Assembly (NCBI GenBank): GCA_000613465.1
Contig: BAJA01000042.1
Coordinates: forward strand, 1 to 43,053
Direction of reading: 5' to 3'
Source of the DNA: Bacteroides nordii WAL 11050 = JCM 12987
GTDB lineage: Bacteria; Bacteroidota; Bacteroidia; Bacteroidales; Bacteroidaceae
DNA length: 43,053 nucleotides
The notes under the pieces were generated by a model. That model searched no databases. It saw nothing but the letters and a program-made list of their open reading frames with translations, and was not told the origin of the DNA. Each line of letters opens with the position of its first letter. Positions within the stretch are counted from its first letter, which is position 1. Position numbers and translations under genes: made by a program. Shown piece by piece: positions 9,945 to 19,766 of this stretch.

Positions 9945-12261
9945 TGGAGCGGTCAGGAAATTTCTATAAGGCAATACAGTTGGGATATATACTTATCTCC
10001 ATTCTTATCGGATGTATGGCATATAATAGCTCTATGAATGGCAGGAGATAGAAGCATTAGAACTTGGCAATAAAAAAATAGACGAGCTCCGAAAAGAAAT
10101 AAACAATATCAATATTCAAATGATAAAATTTTCTCTATTGGGTGAAACAATACTGGAATGGAACGATAAAGATATCGAGCATTACCATGCACGGCGTATG
10201 GCAATGGACAGTATGCTTTGCCGTTTCAAGGCCACCTATCCAGCAGAGCGCATCGATAGTGTGCGCAGTCTTTTAGAGGATAAGGAACGACAGATGTTCC
10301 AGATAGTCCGGTTAATGGATGAACAACAATCTATTAACAAGAAGATAGCCAATCAAATTCCGGTTATTGTGCAGAAAAGTGTGCAGGAACAGTCCAAAAA
10401 GCCAAAACGAAAAGGTTTCTTGAGCATCTTCGGCAAAAAAGAGGGAACGAAGCCAACGACAACAACGACTACGCTCCGTTCATCCAATAGAAACATGGTC
10501 AACGAACAGAATGCGCAGAGCCGTCGATTGTCAGAACAAGCCGATAGTCTTGCTGCCCGTAATGCAGAACTTAACAGACAACTGCAAGGATTGATTTGCC
10601 AAATCGAAAAGAAGGTGCAATCTGATTTACAAAATAGAGAAAGCGAGATAACAGCCATGCGTAAAAAATCATTTATGCAGATAGGCGGCTTGATGGGATT
10701 TGTTCTTTTGCTGTTGGTCATTTCCTATATCATCATACACCGTGATGCAAAGAACATTAAACGATACAAACGCAAGACAACGGATTTGATCGAGCAATTG
10801 GAACAGTCCGTGCAACAAAATGAGATACTCATAACCTCCCGAAAGAAAGCGGTATATACTATTACCCATGAGTTGCGTACACCACTGACGGCAATAACCG
10901 GCTATACCGAACTTTTGCGGAAAGAATGCAATAGCGGTAATAATGGGCAATATATCCAAAATATACTGCAATCCTCCGACCGTATGCGGGATATGCTCAA
11001 CACTTTGCTTGACTTCTTCCGCCTGGACAACGGCAAGGAACAGCCCCGTCTGTCACCCTGCCGGATTTCTGCAATCACGCACACACTTGAAACGGAGTTC
11101 ATGCCTGTTGCCGTGAACAAAGGGTTGTCCTTGTCCGTGAAGACTGGACACGATGCCATTGTATTGACCGACAAAGAGCGAATAATACAAATCGGGAATA
11201 ACCTGCTGTCAAACGCTGTCAAGTTCACAGAAGAAGGCGGTGTTTCTTTGATTACTGAATATGATAATGGAGTTCTGACACTGGTCATTGAAGATACAGG
11301 TACAGGCATGACAGAAGAGGAACAGAAACAAGCGTTCGGTGCGTTTGAACGTCTATCAAATGCCGCTGCAAAGGAGGGTTTCGGGCTTGGGCTTGCCATA
11401 ATGCGTAATATTGTGTCGATGCTTGGCGGAACAATCCGTTTGGACAGCAAGAAAGGGAAAGGCAGTCGTTTCACAGTTGAAATTTCTATGCAGGAAGCTG
11501 AAGAACAGCTTGGATATACAAGCAATACACCTGTTTATCATAACAATAAATTCCATGATGTTGTCGCCATTGACAATGATGAGGTATTACTTCTAATGCT
11601 GAAAGAGATGTATTCCCAAGAAGGAATACACTGCGACACTTGCACCGATGCTGCGGCACTGATGGAAATGATACGCCAGAAAGAATACAGCCTGTTGCTG
11701 ACAGACTTGAATATGCCTGGTATAAACGGTTTCGAATTGCTGGAACTGTTGCGTTCGTCCAACGTGGGCAATTCACCAACAATCCCGGTGGTTGTGGCAA
11801 CCGCTTCGGGCAGTTGTAACAAAGGGGAACTATTGGCAAAAGGCTTTGCCGGATGCCTGTTCAAGCCGTTCTCCATATCGGAACTGATGGAGGTTTCCGA
11901 CAGGTGTGCCATAAAAGCGACACCGGACGGGAAACCGGACTTTTCCGCCTTATTGTCCTATGGCAATGAAGCCGTCATGCTGGAAAAGTTGATAACTGAA
12001 ACAGAAAAGGAAATGCAGGCGGTACGGGATGCAGCAAAAGAAAAAGACCTGCAAAAGCTGGATTCCCTGATCCACCACCTGCGCAGTTCGTGGGAGGTGC
12101 TCCGTGCCGACCAACCGCTGAATGTACTTTACGGATTGCTTCGTGGCGATGCTCTCCCGGATGGTGAAGCGTTAAGCCATGCCGTGACTGCTGTGCTGGA
12201 TAAGGGAGTGGAAATAATACGGTTGGCAGAAGAGGAAAGGAGAAAATACGAAGATGGATAA
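9944..12261 (+). pseudogene. rteA: RteA hybrid sensor histidine kinase, one frameshift near 10030
   Basis: Membrane sensor of the RteA-RteB two-component system that leads from tetracycline exposure to excision. Read through a one-base deletion near 10030 (AGCTCT for AGCCTCT) it is ~772 residues: TM1 ~10-28, a coiled-coil periplasmic/linker region, TM2 ~246-265 (GLMGFVLLLLVISYI), HisKA with phospho-acceptor His ~309 in THELRTPLTAITGY, ATPase N box QIGNNLLSNAVKF and G boxes DTGTGM and GFGLGLAI, a receiver with Asp ~588 (LTDLNMPG), and a C-terminal HPt-like helix LIHHLRSSW ~710. Translation from the uninterrupted downstream frame would begin near 10120 and lose TM1. The real start ATG 9944 overlaps the tetQ stop, and the 3' end overlaps rteB by 8 bp. 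Confidence 0.9.
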
Positions 12262-13576
12262 GACAAAAATAATTGTGGTGGAAGACAACATCGTGTATTG
12301 CGAATATGTCTGCAATATGCTGTCACGGGAGGGCTACCGCAATATGAAGGCTTACCACCTCTCAACCGCGAAGAAACATCTGCAACAGGCAACAGATAAT
12401 GATATCGTGGTTGCCGACCTGCGTCTGCCTGACGGCAGTGGCATAGACCTTTTGTGCTGGATGCGAAAGGAGGGAAAGATGCAGCCCTTCATCATTATGA
12501 CCGACTACGCCGAAGTTAATACCGCCGTGGAAAGCATGAAACTCGGCTCGATAGACTATATTCCCAAACAGCTTGTGGAGGATAAACTTGTCCCCCTGAT
12601 CCGTTCCATACTGAAAGAACGTCAGGCAGGACAACGCCGTATGCCTGTATTCGCCCGTGAAGGTTCCGCTTTTCAGAAAATCATGCACCGGATAAGGCTG
12701 GTAGCCGCCACCGACATGAGCGTGATGATATTTGGTGAGAACGGCACGGGTAAGGAGCATATTGCCCATCTGTTGCATGACAAGAGCAAACGTGCAGGCA
12801 AGCCATTTGTGGCGGTGGACTGCGGTTCACTCTCCAAAGAGCTTGCACCGTCGGCTTTCTTCGGACACGTCAAGGGAGCGTTTACAGGTGCGGACAATGC
12901 CAAGAAAGGATATTTCCATGAGGCGGAAGGCGGCACGCTTTTTCTGGACGAGGTAGGAAACCTCGCGTTGGAAACCCAACAGATGTTGCTCCGCGCCATA
13001 CAGGAGAGGCGGTATCGCCCGGTCGGAGACAAGGCAGACCGGAATTTCAATGTCCGCATCATCGCTGCTACCAATGAAGATTTGGAAGTAGCGGTGAATG
13101 AAAAGCGTTTTCGGCAGGATCTTCTGTACCGCCTGCACGACTTCGGGATAACCGTTCCTCCGTTGCGTGACTGTCAGGAAGACATCATGCCGCTGGCAGA
13201 GTTCTTCCGTGATATGGCAAACAGAGAGCTGGAGTGTAGCGTGAGCGGGTTCAGTTCCGAAGCACGTAAAGCGTTGCTGACACACGCATGGCCGGGCAAC
13301 GTGCGGGAACTTCGGCAGAAAGTTATGGGTGCTGTATTGCAGGCGCAGGAAGGTGTTGTCATGAAAGAGCATCTGGAACTTGCCGTGACGAAACCGACCT
13401 CTACTGTCAGCTTCGCCTTGCGCAATGACGCGGAGGATAAGGAGCGGATATTGCGTGCGTTGAAACAGGCAAACGGCAACCGGAGTGTCGCCGCAGAACT
13501 GCTCGGCATAGGCAGGACAACACTATACAGCAAACTTGAAGAGTATGGACTTAAATATAAATTCAAGCAATCATAG
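12254..13576 (+). CDS. rteB: RteB sigma-54-type response regulator
   Basis: Intact 440-residue NtrC-family regulator, cognate to RteA. The receiver (residues ~1-120) has acidic residues EDN and phospho-acceptor Asp55 in VADLRLPDG. The AAA+ domain has Walker A GENGTGKE (~160), the sigma-54 contact loop GAFTGA (~208) and Walker B TLFLDEVG. The C-terminal Fis-type helix-turn-helix is NRSVAAELLGIGRTTLYSKL. In CTnDOT, RteB is required for rteC transcription. The start overlaps the rteA end by 8 bp, indicating coupled translation in the tetQ operon. Confidence 0.96.
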   Translation: MDKTKIIVVEDNIVYCEYVCNMLSREGYRNMKAYHLSTAKKHLQQATDNDIVVADLRLPDGSGIDLLCWMRKEGKMQPFIIMTDYAEVNTAVESMKLGSIDYIPKQLVEDKLVPLIRSILKERQAGQRRMPVFAREGSAFQKIMHRIRLVAATDMSVMIFGENGTGKEHIAHLLHDKSKRAGKPFVAVDCGSLSKELAPSAFFGHVKGAFTGADNAKKGYFHEAEGGTLFLDEVGNLALETQQMLLRAIQERRYRPVGDKADRNFNVRIIAATNEDLEVAVNEKRFRQDLLYRLHDFGITVPPLRDCQEDIMPLAEFFRDMANRELECSVSGFSSEARKALLTHAWPGNVRELRQKVMGAVLQAQEGVVMKEHLELAVTKPTSTVSFALRNDAEDKERILRALKQANGNRSVAAELLGIGRTTLYSKLEEYGLKYKFKQS

Positions 13577-13855
13577 CCCGTAATTCACTGAATTTGGCTA
13601 TCTTTGCATAACATTTGAGAAAAACGGCGATTGGCAGGAGCTTTTCGCCGCCAACATATAGGATAAGACCGCAAGGCGTTTCAAGCGAAAATCTGGTAAA
13701 TTGGAACTACGGAGACGATTGCGTGATGCTTATGCTATGCTTACGCATAGCGTGCATTCACGTACTCTCCGTAAAGGCTTTACCAGAGCCATCGCTTGAA
13801 GGTAGTGTGAATTGCACGCTACTTTTTTACCCTTGCCTAACGAAAGGAAACGATT
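13577..13855. other. non-coding spacer between rteB and the RibD-like gene
   Basis: I see no credible gene. The stretch holds a short stem (CGGCGA 13625-13630 with TCGCCG 13645-13650) and the very large nested hairpin at 13680-13800. Confidence 0.6.
13680..13800. repeat. 121-bp nested inverted repeat (giant hairpin)
   Basis: Five arm pairs nest about one centre: TTCAAGCGA (13680) with TCGCTTGAA (13792); TCTGGTAAA (13692) with TTTACCAGA (13779); TACGGAGA (13708) with TCTCCGTA (13766); CGTGATGC (13722) with GCATTCACG (13754); GCTATGC (13734) with GCATAGC (13745), loop TTAC. The unpaired gaps are short, so the whole unit could fold as one long RNA or extruded DNA hairpin. Function unknown. Confidence 0.75.
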
Positions 13856-14278
13856 ATGGGTAAAGTTCAGATTCTCGCCGTACTGACGATGGACGGATGT
13901 CTTTCTTCAGAGTTATATGATAAAGCACATCAGGATTTGTGCCTTGACCGTTGCGGTCTTGATGAAATCAGGAAGAAAGCCCTTTACCGTGTGACACCGG
14001 ACTATTCCATTTCAATGCTGCACGAATGGAGAAAAGACGGCACAAACATCCGTTACCTCGCGGAAGCCACACTGGATACGGCAGATTATATAAACGGACT
14101 ACTGCGTATGCACGCTGTGGATGAAATCATACTATACACCGTTCCTTTCATATCCGGAAGCGGACGACATTTTTTTAAGTCGGCTCTGCCAGAGCAACAC
14201 TGGACGCTTTCCTCCTTGAAAAGCTATTCCAACGGTGTATGTCGCATTATCTATATCCTTGATAAAAAAGCAAGATAG
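13856..14278 (+). CDS. RibD C-terminal / dihydrofolate reductase-like protein
   Basis: A 140-residue cytoplasmic protein resembling the reductase domain of RibD and the YyaP-type DHFR-like family: N-terminal AVLTMDGC strand, central RYLAEATLDTADYINGLL and the C-terminal VDEIILYTVPFISGSGRHFF strand-loop typical of this fold. It is shorter than the usual 170-180 residues, with a compact N-terminal half, so the NAD(P)H pocket may be incomplete and substrate prediction is unsafe. ATG 13856 follows an A/G-rich stretch. It sits between rteB and rteC, where other elements of the family carry accessory resistance genes, so it is probably cargo. Confidence 0.7.
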   Translation: MGKVQILAVLTMDGCLSSELYDKAHQDLCLDRCGLDEIRKKALYRVTPDYSISMLHEWRKDGTNIRYLAEATLDTADYINGLLRMHAVDEIILYTVPFISGSGRHFFKSALPEQHWTLSSLKSYSNGVCRIIYILDKKAR

Positions 14279-14302
14279 CCAAAATGTGCGGCAAGCATAC
14301 AT

Positions 14303-14322
14303 TTCTATTTTCAGGAATAGAA
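14303..14322. promoter_or_regulatory. inverted repeat upstream of rteC
   Basis: TTCTATT (14303-14309) and AATAGAA (14316-14322) form a dyad about 200 bp before the rteC start. It could be an RteB-binding site or a weak terminator for the RibD-like gene. The rest of 14279-14516 is AT-rich and shows no gene or clear TAnnTTTG promoter. Confidence 0.3.
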
Positions 14323-14516
14323 TAAATGTTCTGATTACAAACAATTTAAGTCGGAGATAATTTGTCCTTGTGAAAAAATATTGAATTTTATACCTCTGAA
14401 ATCCAGTACTTTGTAAAATTGAGTGTTGGATTTTTTATTTTCTGCCGCGTTTTTTGCCAATTATATTCATGTGCGCACGCAGAAAACAAAGTGTAATTTT
14501 CAAAATTGACAGAACC

Positions 14517-15120
14517 ATGAATTATTTCTTGCTGGCGGAAACCGACTTTTTCCGCCTGATAAACGAAGCCGGTGACTGCAATATGGAAACGGCATACACG
14601 GCTTTTGCCACCCAAGTGATCGAACTGTGTAACGGTAGCATGGACGCGAACCTTACCGTCATCGCGCTTGCCTACATCGAAATCGAGTTGCAGCACCATC
14701 GTGCGCAACCTGTCAGAAGAAAAGAGAGAGATTGCCGCCTATGTCAGCAAGGCCCTGTCTTTCGTGAGGAAGATGCAGAAATTCCTTGCCACGCCCCAAG
14801 TGCCGCCACTGATATCCGCCAACAACACAACAGAAACCGCCACCAGCCTCCTGCAATGGACGGGCAATGCCATCGACCTCGTGGAACTTATCTACGGCAT
14901 CGACGAGATGGGCTGCATCAACAACGGCAACATGCCGCTCAAACAGCTTGCCCCGCTCCTTTACAAGATATTCGGGGTTGAGTCGAAGGACTGCTACCGT
15001 TTCTACACCGATATCAAACGCCGGAAGAACGAAAGCCGCACCTACTTCCTTGACAGAATGCAGGAGAAATTGAACGAGAGGATGCTGCGCGATGATGAGT
15101 TGGATCGTATGAGGAGATAA
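14517..15120 (+). pseudogene. rteC: RteC excision regulator, frameshift near 14690
   Basis: RteC activates the xis2c-xis2d-orf3-exc excision operon in CTnDOT. The C-terminal half (14697-15120) is clearly RteC: LLQWTGNAIDLVELIYGI, INNGNMPLKQLAPLLYKIFGV, then YRFYTDIKRRKNESRTYFLDRMQEKLNERML, a winged-helix-like DNA-binding end. The N-terminal half reads MNYFLLAETDFFRLI from ATG 14517 and is in another frame. The shift is of the +1 class (one extra or two missing bases), unlike the one-base deletions elsewhere; loss of two bases in CACCATCG would restore HRIVRNLSEEK. Restored length ~201 residues. If the shift is real, tetracycline-induced excision should fail. Confidence 0.85.
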
Positions 15121-15164
15121 AAAACAAATTCATTAGAATAAATCACATCAATTCAATTCATTAT

Positions 15165-15195
15165 TTTGTTATATTAGAAAAAGATATTAACTTTG
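15165..15195 (+). promoter_or_regulatory. promoter of the toxin-antitoxin pair
   Basis: TTTG at 15165-15168 and TAACTTTG at 15188-15195, 19 bp apart, match the Bacteroidales promoter consensus. The predicted start is near 15202, about 22 nt before the antitoxin ATG. Confidence 0.7.
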
Positions 15196-15223
15196 CATTG
15201 AAATTGATATAGTCATAATTCAG

Positions 15224-15703
15224 ATGAACTCAATACACGATATAACAGACTACATTATCTTACGAGTAAAATCGGAAGATAGATTTGCGTCTTTAATAAA
15301 TTTAAAGTTGCAGAAGTTATTGTATTATGTTCAAGCATGGTCTTATGGTATCAATAAAAAACCTATGTTTGACGGCGAGTTTGAAGCATGGATTCATGGT
15401 CCGGTAAATCGAGAAATCTACAATCGATTTAATTCTACAAAATATCTCTATTCAGAAATCAATATTGATGATTGCATGAATCACAATGTGAGTTTATCAT
15501 CAGAAGACGCTGAATTCATTGACTTTATATTGGAGAATTATCTTAAATATAGCGGTGCTGAATTAGAACGATTGTCCCACAATGAGATGCCTTGGATTGA
15601 AACACGTGGAGATTTAAATGTAAATGAGCGTTGTGACAAGGTTATTACTCCAGAACTAATGATTGAGTATTATGGGAAAAAATGGGAAACTATTAAATCT
15701 TAA
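15224..15703 (+). CDS. Panacea-domain (DUF4065, SocA/GepA-like) antitoxin
   Basis: A 159-residue cytoplasmic protein with the Panacea signature: LINLKLQKLLYYVQAW (residues ~24-39) and FEAWIHGPVNREIY (~53-66), then an acidic helical half with ELERLSHNEMPWIETR. This domain is a promiscuous antitoxin that neutralises unrelated toxins when encoded next to them. The stop lies 32 bp inside the next gene, the tight overlap expected of a two-gene toxin-antitoxin operon, and a dedicated promoter precedes it. Base composition is clearly more AT-rich than rteC and mobC on either side, so the pair looks like imported cargo that could stabilise the ICE. Confidence 0.85.
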   Translation: MNSIHDITDYIILRVKSEDRFASLINLKLQKLLYYVQAWSYGINKKPMFDGEFEAWIHGPVNREIYNRFNSTKYLYSEINIDDCMNHNVSLSSEDAEFIDFILENYLKYSGAELERLSHNEMPWIETRGDLNVNERCDKVITPELMIEYYGKKWETIKS

Positions 15704-16427
15704 TTCAGATTCTCCTAAATACGGAAACAAATCATTAGTTACCAAAGAACAAGAAAATGAGTTAAAGAGAAGGAAGATAACTTTTTCCTTCTCTTACTTT
15801 AAGCAGATACCTAATTTTCAGATTGGAGAGTGTTCTAAGGGATGGCATATTGGGCTTCTTGAAAGATTAGGTGCTTTGGGTACTATGACACCGCAAGAAG
15901 TATTAGAAGAAAATAGAGGTAGTATTGCATTAAGATGTCATCCAATAGATTGGAGTGCTAAAAACATTCCTATTCAACGAAAAGATTTAGATTGGCTACC
16001 AAAAGAAATATTGGACAATGAGACAGATTTTCCAATAATGCAATTTTCGATAACAAAAAGTACGGGGCGTATTGTAGGTTATTTTGATCGGGATTCTTCT
16101 ATATTTCACATAGTATTATTAGATCCTGAACATAATATACAACCGGCAAAGAAAACTAATTATCAAATACAACCAACTACAAAAGGGTTATCTCAATATG
16201 ATGATTTATTAAATAAGTTGGAACGAATTAAAAGTATCGTATCAGATTGTTCTGATAAAAAGTGCAAATTGCATTCACATATTAGTGTTATAGAAGAATT
16301 ACATGACAATATTGTTTATATAGGACTTGATAATGACTTCTATAGCACTTATCAAGAAATCTTAAAGAAAATTCCATTGCAAAAAATTTTGGAAAACGGA
16401 ATCTTAGTAAGTATGGATAATGCTTAA
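15672..16427 (+). CDS. candidate toxin partner of the Panacea antitoxin (unrecognised family)
   Basis: A 251-residue soluble protein I cannot assign to a named toxin family. Conserved-looking blocks are SFSYFKQIPNF (~39-49), CHPIDW (~89-94), GRIVGYFD (~132-139) and FHIVLLDPEHN (~145-155); the histidines and acidic residues there could form a catalytic site, which is inference. The C-terminal third has CSDKKCKLH. ATG 15672 is preferred to a TTG at 15663; either way the gene overlaps the antitoxin. Position second in the operon, overlap and AT-rich base use support a toxin role, but an unrelated accessory function is possible. Confidence 0.65.
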   Translation: MGKNGKLLNLNSDSPKYGNKSLVTKEQENELKRRKITFSFSYFKQIPNFQIGECSKGWHIGLLERLGALGTMTPQEVLEENRGSIALRCHPIDWSAKNIPIQRKDLDWLPKEILDNETDFPIMQFSITKSTGRIVGYFDRDSSIFHIVLLDPEHNIQPAKKTNYQIQPTTKGLSQYDDLLNKLERIKSIVSDCSDKKCKLHSHISVIEELHDNIVYIGLDNDFYSTYQEILKKIPLQKILENGILVSMDNA

Positions 16428-16432
16428 GTTCT

Positions 16433-16477
16433 AAAAAAATGAAGAAAGGTTTATGGTAAGCCTTTCTTCATTTTTTT
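16433..16477. terminator. bidirectional terminator between toxin and mobC
   Basis: AAAAAAATGAAGAAAGG (16433-16449) is the exact complement of CCTTTCTTCATTTTTTT (16461-16477) around an 11-nt loop. A and T runs on both sides serve the convergent toxin (plus) and mobC (minus) transcripts. Confidence 0.85.
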
Positions 16478-16479
16478 AT

Positions 16480-18488
16480 TTACTTCTGCTGCAACAGATA
16501 TTTCAGGTTATCATCGCCCGCGATGCGCTCCAGTTCCTCCTGCACAATCTGCTTCACCTCTTCCTTGATACGCCGGTAGTTCGCCTGCACCGTTTCTTTC
16601 ATGCGGTCGTTGCCGTCCTCGTCCGTGAAATCGGTAATGACCGGAATTTTCTTGTAGGCACGTTCCTCCCGCTTCACCTTCTCGGCATCCACCACAATCT
16701 CGCAGTGAAAAATTTTCTGTTCGATACGTTCGTTGAAGTTGTCGGACACCGAACCGACAAACATTCCCTGCGTCAGACCGGAAATCTTGCTCGGCGGAAT
16801 GAGCGCATCCATCTGCGTGTTGATGGAGGTGGAAACATCCTGCCGGTTGATGGAGATAGACTGCCGTTTCTGCAACACCTTACCGAACCGTTCCGATAGT
16901 GTCTTTGCCGTTTCACCTACCACCTGCCCGGAGAAAATGTTACCGACCGTATTCATCACCACTTTCGCCTCCTTATCACCGTAGTCGCGCACCAGCTGGC
17001 TGAAATCCTGAAATCCCAGACACACGGCAACCTTGTTGCTTCGGGCGGTGGCTATAAGGTTGTCCAACCCCTTGAAGTATATCGTGGGCAGCTCGTCGAT
17101 GATGACCGATGACTTCAGCATTCCCTTCTTGTTGATGAGTTTCACGATACGGGAGTTATACAATCCGAGAGCCGCCCCGTAGATGTTCTGACGGTCGGGA
17201 TTGTTGCCCACGCATAGGATTTTCGGCTCTTCGGGATTGTTGATGTCCAGCGTAAACTCGCTGTCCGACATCACCCAATAGAGCTGCGGGGAAATCATCC
17301 TCGAAAGCGGGATTTTCGCCGACGCTATCTGCCCCATGAGCTGCTCCGCAGCCCCTCCGAGCCAAGCATCCATGAACGGGGAAAGGTAGTTTTCCAGCTC
17401 CGGGTAAGAGGTCAGTATCGGGAAAATATCCTCGTAGCGGCGGTTCAAAAACTCGATGGCATGGGGAAACGTGCAATACTTCCCGTTCTGATAGATTTTG
17501 AGATACCAGATAATGCTGGCAAACAAAATGATAGGTGACTCCACGAAGAAGTCGCCCTGCTTTTGCACCCAAGTTTTATTGAGGTTAAGCATTATCGTGT
17601 AGGCACTCTCGTAAGCGTCCGTAATATCCTCCATGAAATCCGGGTGTATGGGATTGCAACGGTGTGAGCGTCGCGGGTCGTCGAAATTGATCACATAGAA
17701 TTTCGGCTTCACCTTGTAGCCTCCGGGTGGTTCAGCAAATGGTTGTAGGCTATGGTGGACAAGTCACTGAATTTGAAGTCATATACATACATCGAGAAGC
17801 CCTTTTCAATCTGTTGCTTGATAAAATTGTTTACCACGGCGTATGACTTGCCGCTGCCCGGCGTACCCAACACGATGGACGCACGGAAGGGATTCACCAC
17901 ATTGATCCAGCCATTGTTCCAACGCTTTTTGTAATAGAAGCGTGTGGGCAGATTGACCGAATACTCGCTTTCGATGAGCCTCGTTTCCTGCATGAAACTC
18001 TCATTCTCGTTGTTGAAAACATCCTCCATCAGATTGTGTTTCAACAGGCGGCTCATCCACAGCCCGCCCATCAAAAGACAGACATAGCCCGTGCCGATGG
18101 TAAGGATATACAAGCCCGTCACCGCTTCAACCGGCAGCGGCAGAGCCAGTATCCACCAGTTGAGGAAAAACAGCACGAATCCGGCGGCGAGTGCCGTCCA
18201 TATTCTTCCCCAAGTGATTTTCTCGCCCTTGACCCCTTTCGTACCCAGACAGGACAGGGCAAGCAGCAGGACGGCAAACAGTTTCGTGTACAGAATGGAA
18301 TGGAACAGCCCCGCCGTGCGGTCGAAGTTCAGAAGGATTTTGTCCACCACACCGATGTTCACGCCCCATAGCCGGATGGCTTCGTAGCAGAACCAGTACA
18401 CGTTCATGACCACTAAAATGATACTCACGGCACGCAGAAAATCCATGATTTTCGCCAATGCCCTCAAATCGTCTTCTTGTTGTGACAT
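16480..18488 (-). pseudogene. mobC: MobC (TraG/VirD4-type) coupling protein, frameshift near 17720
   Basis: Type IV coupling protein that delivers relaxase-bound DNA to the mating channel. Restored length ~669 residues. The N-terminal part (18488 to about 17715) has several membrane segments (~15-35, 70-90, 105-150) and Walker A VLGTPGSGKSYAV. The C-terminal part (17712 to 16480) has Walker B VIIDELPTIY and the RecA-like GFQDFSQL segment. The frames join as NHPE-G-YKVKPKFYVINFDDPRR if one G is restored in GAGGCTAC, so the break is one missing base in a G run. Third gene of the minus-strand mobABC block, 30 bp after mobB. Confidence 0.9.
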
Positions 18489-18518
18489 ACATTGATTTTT
18501 TAATTGTTGATACTCCGA

Positions 18519-19766
18519 TTACAAACCCAAGCCCTTGCGCTTTTTCTTCTTTTTGCGCTTCATCGCCCGGATGAAAGCCTCTTCCTCGGCATCTACCGCC
18601 GGACCTTCGGGAGTGAGCAAGCCCATTCCGCCCGATACGTCTTCACGGTCGTATGCGGTCTGTCCGTGTGCCTTGTCCGCAGCATCCATAGGGATGGATA
18701 ACGGTATCGGCGGTTGTCCGGCGTATGGCAGGGTGAAGTGTTCCTGCAAGGCATTCGCCGAAAGCTCCTTGCCCATGCGCGAACCGTTCAGCACACTCCC
18801 CGTGCGGTGGTCGATGAAGGTAGCCCCGTAGATGCGCCCTTCCTCCGTGTAGCGCAGTACGGTGTCGATGCCCTTCTCTTTAAGTTGGGAAACAAACCTA
18901 TCCTTGTCATAAGTGCCTTGCAGCACGGAAAGAACGGTACGTTTCGTCATGTCTGCCAGTTTCCTGTCCTTAATCTCCGATCTGGAACGTACAAACTTCT
19001 TCTGCATGGCTTCATAGCCTGCGGACTTCCCGAAGAGCGAGGACTTGAACGGGTTGCCCACCTTGTTGCCCCTGCCGTCCGTGACGGAATAGACCAGCCC
19101 GTGATATTCCCGTCCGCGCACGTTACCCCTCGCTTCCTCCACCGTCAGGTTATAGATGGAAAGGAGCGCACGGTATTCGCCCATCGTCTGGAAACGGTAC
19201 TGCCCGTTCAGAGCTTTCACGGTGTTGCCTACCTGTTTCTTCACATCGCCTGCCGATGCGTCCACCTTGCTTAGCGGCGTGTCAAGACGGCGGTTCCTGC
19301 GCTCCGCATCGTGCAGCCCGTATTTCTTCTCCAGCTCACGGGTGATTTGTTTGCTACGATAGTAGTTGTTCTTGTCGCTGATACATTTCCCGTTCTCGTC
19401 CACCCGAACCGTCACGATGTGCAGGTGGTGGCGGTCGATGTCCTCGTGCTTGAAAACAAGATAAGGCTGGTTGCCGAAACCGAGTTTTTCCAGATACTCG
19501 CGGGCTATATCCTGCAATTCCGCATCGGTCAACGCATCCTCCGGATGCGGGTTGAGCGAAATATGCACCACCGGCTTCTCCACCTTCATCTGTGGCGGCA
19601 TGAAGGTGAGAAAACCCTCCATCGCCTTGTTGATGTCCACCTTTCCCGAACCGTCATTGTAGATGCGGTTGGTCGTAAGCAACCGCCCCTGCGCCTCGTT
19701 AATCTTCTCCCCGTTATAGGCAATCGCGCCGTACAACGAGTTTCCTACACTGATTTTTGCGACCAT
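18519..19766 (-). CDS. mobB: MobB relaxase
   Basis: Intact 415-residue relaxase/mobilisation nuclease of the Bacteroidales ICE MobB type. It nicks oriT and stays bound to the 5' strand. The metal-binding histidine triad is HEDIDRHHLHIV at residues 107-118, and the N-terminal NSLYGAIAYNGEKI region probably holds the catalytic tyrosine. The C-terminus is Lys/Arg-rich (RKKKKKRKGLGL), suited to DNA binding. The start lies 22 bp inside mobA, so translation is coupled. It acts with MobA at oriT and hands the complex to MobC. Confidence 0.93.
   Translation of the reverse strand: MVAKISVGNSLYGAIAYNGEKINEAQGRLLTTNRIYNDGSGKVDINKAMEGFLTFMPPQMKVEKPVVHISLNPHPEDALTDAELQDIAREYLEKLGFGNQPYLVFKHEDIDRHHLHIVTVRVDENGKCISDKNNYYRSKQITRELEKKYGLHDAERRNRRLDTPLSKVDASAGDVKKQVGNTVKALNGQYRFQTMGEYRALLSIYNLTVEEARGNVRGREYHGLVYSVTDGRGNKVGNPFKSSLFGKSAGYEAMQKKFVRSRSEIKDRKLADMTKRTVLSVLQGTYDKDRFVSQLKEKGIDTVLRYTEEGRIYGATFIDHRTGSVLNGSRMGKELSANALQEHFTLPYAGQPPIPLSIPMDAADKAHGQTAYDREDVSGGMGLLTPEGPAVDAEEEAFIRAMKRKKKKKRKGLGL

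Noticed and set aside
13680..13800. Integron attC site
   Set aside because: The palindrome resembles one in form, but no GTTRRRY/RYYYAAC pair sits at its ends.
13615..13863. Open frame of 82 codons after rteB
   Set aside because: It lies entirely over the giant hairpin, and the peptide has no family resemblance and odd composition.
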